From: Symbiodinium natans
Lineage: Eukaryota; Sar; Dinophyceae; Suessiales; Symbiodiniaceae
Reading direction: 5' to 3'
Assembly (NCBI GenBank): GCA_905221605.1
Contig: CAJNDS010000082.1
Location: 205,494-236,480 of the forward strand
DNA: 30,987 nucleotides
This document shows positions 29,562 through 30,987 of the stretch, in pieces; positions within the stretch are counted from its first letter, which is position 1; every line of letters begins with the position of its first letter. The translations under genes were made by a program, and so were the position numbers. The notes under the pieces were generated by a model, which ran no database searches, was not told the origin of the DNA, and saw nothing but the letters and a program-made list of their open reading frames with translations.

Positions 29562-29754
29562 TGGCACGACAAGGCACCCTTTTTGCAAGAAACCTCGCCC
29601 CTCAAGAACAGGCAAATGAGGGCATCAGCTCCGCAAAAGCTTAAACCCCAACAATTAGACCTCCACCTCCAAAACCACAAACCCTAAACCCTAAACCCCA
29701 AACCCTAAACCCCGAACCCTGAACCCTAAACCCTAAACCCACAAAACTCCCAAC

Positions 29755-29824
29755 CTGCGTGCGAACCTCCAAAAGATCAGCAACTCTTGACTTGGCGCCC
29801 CGGCTCAGGGTCATTGTGAAACTC
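29755..29824 (-). CDS. Candidate 70-bp exon of a minus-strand host gene
   Basis: Bounded by an ATCCAG acceptor and an ACGCAG|GTTGGG donor. The enclosed frame reads FTMTLSRGAKSRVADLLEVR and is unique sequence flanked by CCCTAAA repeats. It ends in phase 0. No family is recognised. Confidence 0.48.
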
Positions 29825-29902
29825 CTGGATTCCGCCATCCCCCCCTAAACTTCGGGCTTCGGGTTTAGGGTTCAGGGTTAGGGCTAACCCAACCTCCACC
29901 CT

Positions 29903-30000
29903 AGTTGCTGAGTACCCTGGCCCAAATGAGGTTAACCTTTCGATTCTGGTAGGATTGTATATGCCTCAAACGGTTAAAGCTTATCTTCTCAGCTACTAAG
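29903..30000. mobile_element. 98-bp TIR element, same family (copy C)
   Basis: Same length and ends as copy A, with AGGTTAACCT conserved and about 82% identity. No ORF. Flanked by CCCT on the left and ACAC on the right, with no obvious target duplication. Confidence 0.8.
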
Positions 30001-30340
30001 ACACGGGTTTCGGGGTAAGGGTTTAAGGACTCTAAACCCAAATTCCAAACCTCCTAGGTTCCTCAACTGCCTTCTCCGATTTCCCTGCGACTCTTTTTTA
30101 GAACCCGTAACTAGTACGTCGGTATGAGAAAACCCAAAACCCCAAACCCTAAAGGTATTGCGGCTTGCGGGTCTAAGTTCAAATGTGGTGGCTTTAGGGT
30201 GTAGGGTGTAGGGTTGCAATGGTTTCTGACTTCTGCAGTGCGAACGATTAGTCGCAGCTATGAGGGGCTGAGGCTGAGGGTTCAGGCTTTAGCCCCCCCC
30301 CCCCCCCCCCCCCCGCCAAAAAACCACAATGACAAAGACA

Positions 30341-30415
30341 AACACGCACGCGTGCGTGTGCGCGCACGCGCGCGCGCACGCGCACGCGCACACCCACGCG
30401 CACGCGCACGCGCAC
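30341..30415. repeat. Alternating CG/CA purine-pyrimidine tract
   Basis: About 75 bp of nearly strict alternation (ACGCGCGCACGCGC-type). Such DNA can adopt the Z form. A 22-bp C-run lies 27 bp upstream. Confidence 0.85.
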
Positions 30416-30464
30416 AATCAACTGGGTGTCGGGTTTTGGGGTTTAGGGTTTAGGGTGTACCTCA

Positions 30465-30545
30465 AGAACACAAATCCTACATGTTTGTTTTCAAACCCCG
30501 CATAGACATCAACAAGGGGCCCGCCAAAAAGTTTGCAAGATCATG
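30465..30545 (-). CDS. Candidate exon, strand ambiguous
   Basis: The minus strand is open through CKLFGGPLVDVYAGFENK and reaches a good donor, CTTGAG|GTACAC, at about 30462. The plus strand is also open (FKPRIDINKGPAKKFARS), so orientation is uncertain. Minus is preferred because of the donor and the neighbouring predictions. Confidence 0.3.
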
Positions 30546-30789
30546 ACACCCCAGACACTCAGTGGCAAAACCCTAAACCCTAAACCCCAAACCCCAAACC
30601 CCAAACCCTAAACCCTAAACTGTAAACTGTACACCGTAAACCGTAAACCCCAAACCCTAAACCGTAAACCCCAAACCCCATAACCCCAACCCCCAAACCC
30701 CAAACCCCAAACCCTAAACCCTAAACCCCCCCCCCCCCAACCCCCAAACCCCAAACCCCAAACCCTAAACCCTAAACCCCCCCCCCCAA
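30541..30789 (-). repeat. CCCTAAA / CCCCAAA block
   Basis: Mixed C-strand variants with two C-runs, between two exon-like segments. TTTAGGG units resume at 30887. Confidence 0.9.
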
Positions 30790-30792
30790 GAG

Positions 30793-30877
30793 ACTGTGAG
30801 GCGCACTCAACATCTTGGTTGTGGATGGTGAGCTCGTAGTCGTTCCGCTTCGGATCGAAATGCGGGGTCAATCTGCC
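30793..30877 (-). CDS. Candidate exon of a minus-strand host gene
   Basis: Unique segment between C-runs and TTTAGGG arrays. The sense strand has an acceptor CGCCAG followed by an open frame reading GRLTPHFDPKRNDYELTIHN and onward to about 28 codons, mostly with G/C third bases. No clear GT donor is visible at the far end (GATGTTGAG is one option). The product is not recognised. Confidence 0.42.
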
Positions 30878-30987
30878 CTGGCGTCAAGGGTTTAGGGTTT
30901 AGGGTTTAGGCTTAGGGTTTAGGGTTTAGAGTTTAGGGTTTAGGATTTAGGGTTTTTGGGCTTTATTCCTGGCACCAGGGAATTTTT

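Noticed and set aside
30608-30871. Gly/Phe/Trp repeat protein (GFRVWGLG-type)
   Set aside because: Such ORFs arise wherever telomere-like variants (TTTGGGG, TTTAGGG) are read through. Only the N-terminal unique part is exon-like.

Overview
The window looks like nuclear DNA of a dinoflagellate, probably a symbiodiniacean or a relative. The pointers are a Ty1/copia-type polyprotein with a CX2CX11HX3C finger between integrase and reverse transcriptase (a layout I associate with dinoflagellate elements), a second RT of a protist non-LTR type, 10-11 base matches to the 3' end of the dinoflagellate spliced leader, and apparent GT/GC/GA-AG introns. No rRNA, tRNA, CRISPR array or bacterial operon was seen. 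The species cannot be fixed from sequence alone.

Layout. Plant-type telomere-like heptamers (TTTAGGG / CCCTAAA and variants) occur throughout the window in both orientations, so these are interstitial arrays and not a chromosome end. The largest object is a copia-type LTR retrotransposon at 4734-13951 on the minus strand. It has 123-bp LTRs that read identical, a 5-bp target duplication (GATTT), PBS-like and PPT-like sites, a 72-codon leader ORF, a 1407-aa Gag-protease ORF and a 1394-aa integrase-RT-RNase H ORF. The Gag-protease and Pol frames are joined by a candidate -1 slippery site (GGGTTTC) and a coding (AG)54 microsatellite. From 14.65 to 17.0 kb lie a 249-bp-period duplication, a tandem array of about 80-100 bp units, and a broken non-LTR RT.

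On both sides of the retrotransposon, short unique segments of about 40-100 bp sit between the repeat blocks. Many read as protein on the minus strand with codons ending mostly in G or C, and many are bounded by AG acceptors and GT/GC/GA donors. I interpret these as small exons of one or more minus-strand host genes whose introns are filled with telomere-like repeats and small inverted-repeat elements. Five neighbouring pairs are phase-compatible and at least two are not, so no full gene model is claimed and no product is recognised. In several cases the predicted donor lies within the TTTAGGG repeat (GTTTAGGG).

At least two families of short terminal-inverted-repeat elements recur (ends AGTTGCTGAGTA and ACTTGGAGGTTCATGGGTAGTT), with further dispersed repeats, long C/G homopolymers, CT and TA microsatellites and one alternating CG/CA tract. 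The retrotransposon's Gag should package its RNA, the protease mature it, and RT/RNase H and integrase copy and insert it. It landed in a telomere-like repeat 26 bp from a predicted 3' splice site, in the same orientation as the predicted exons.
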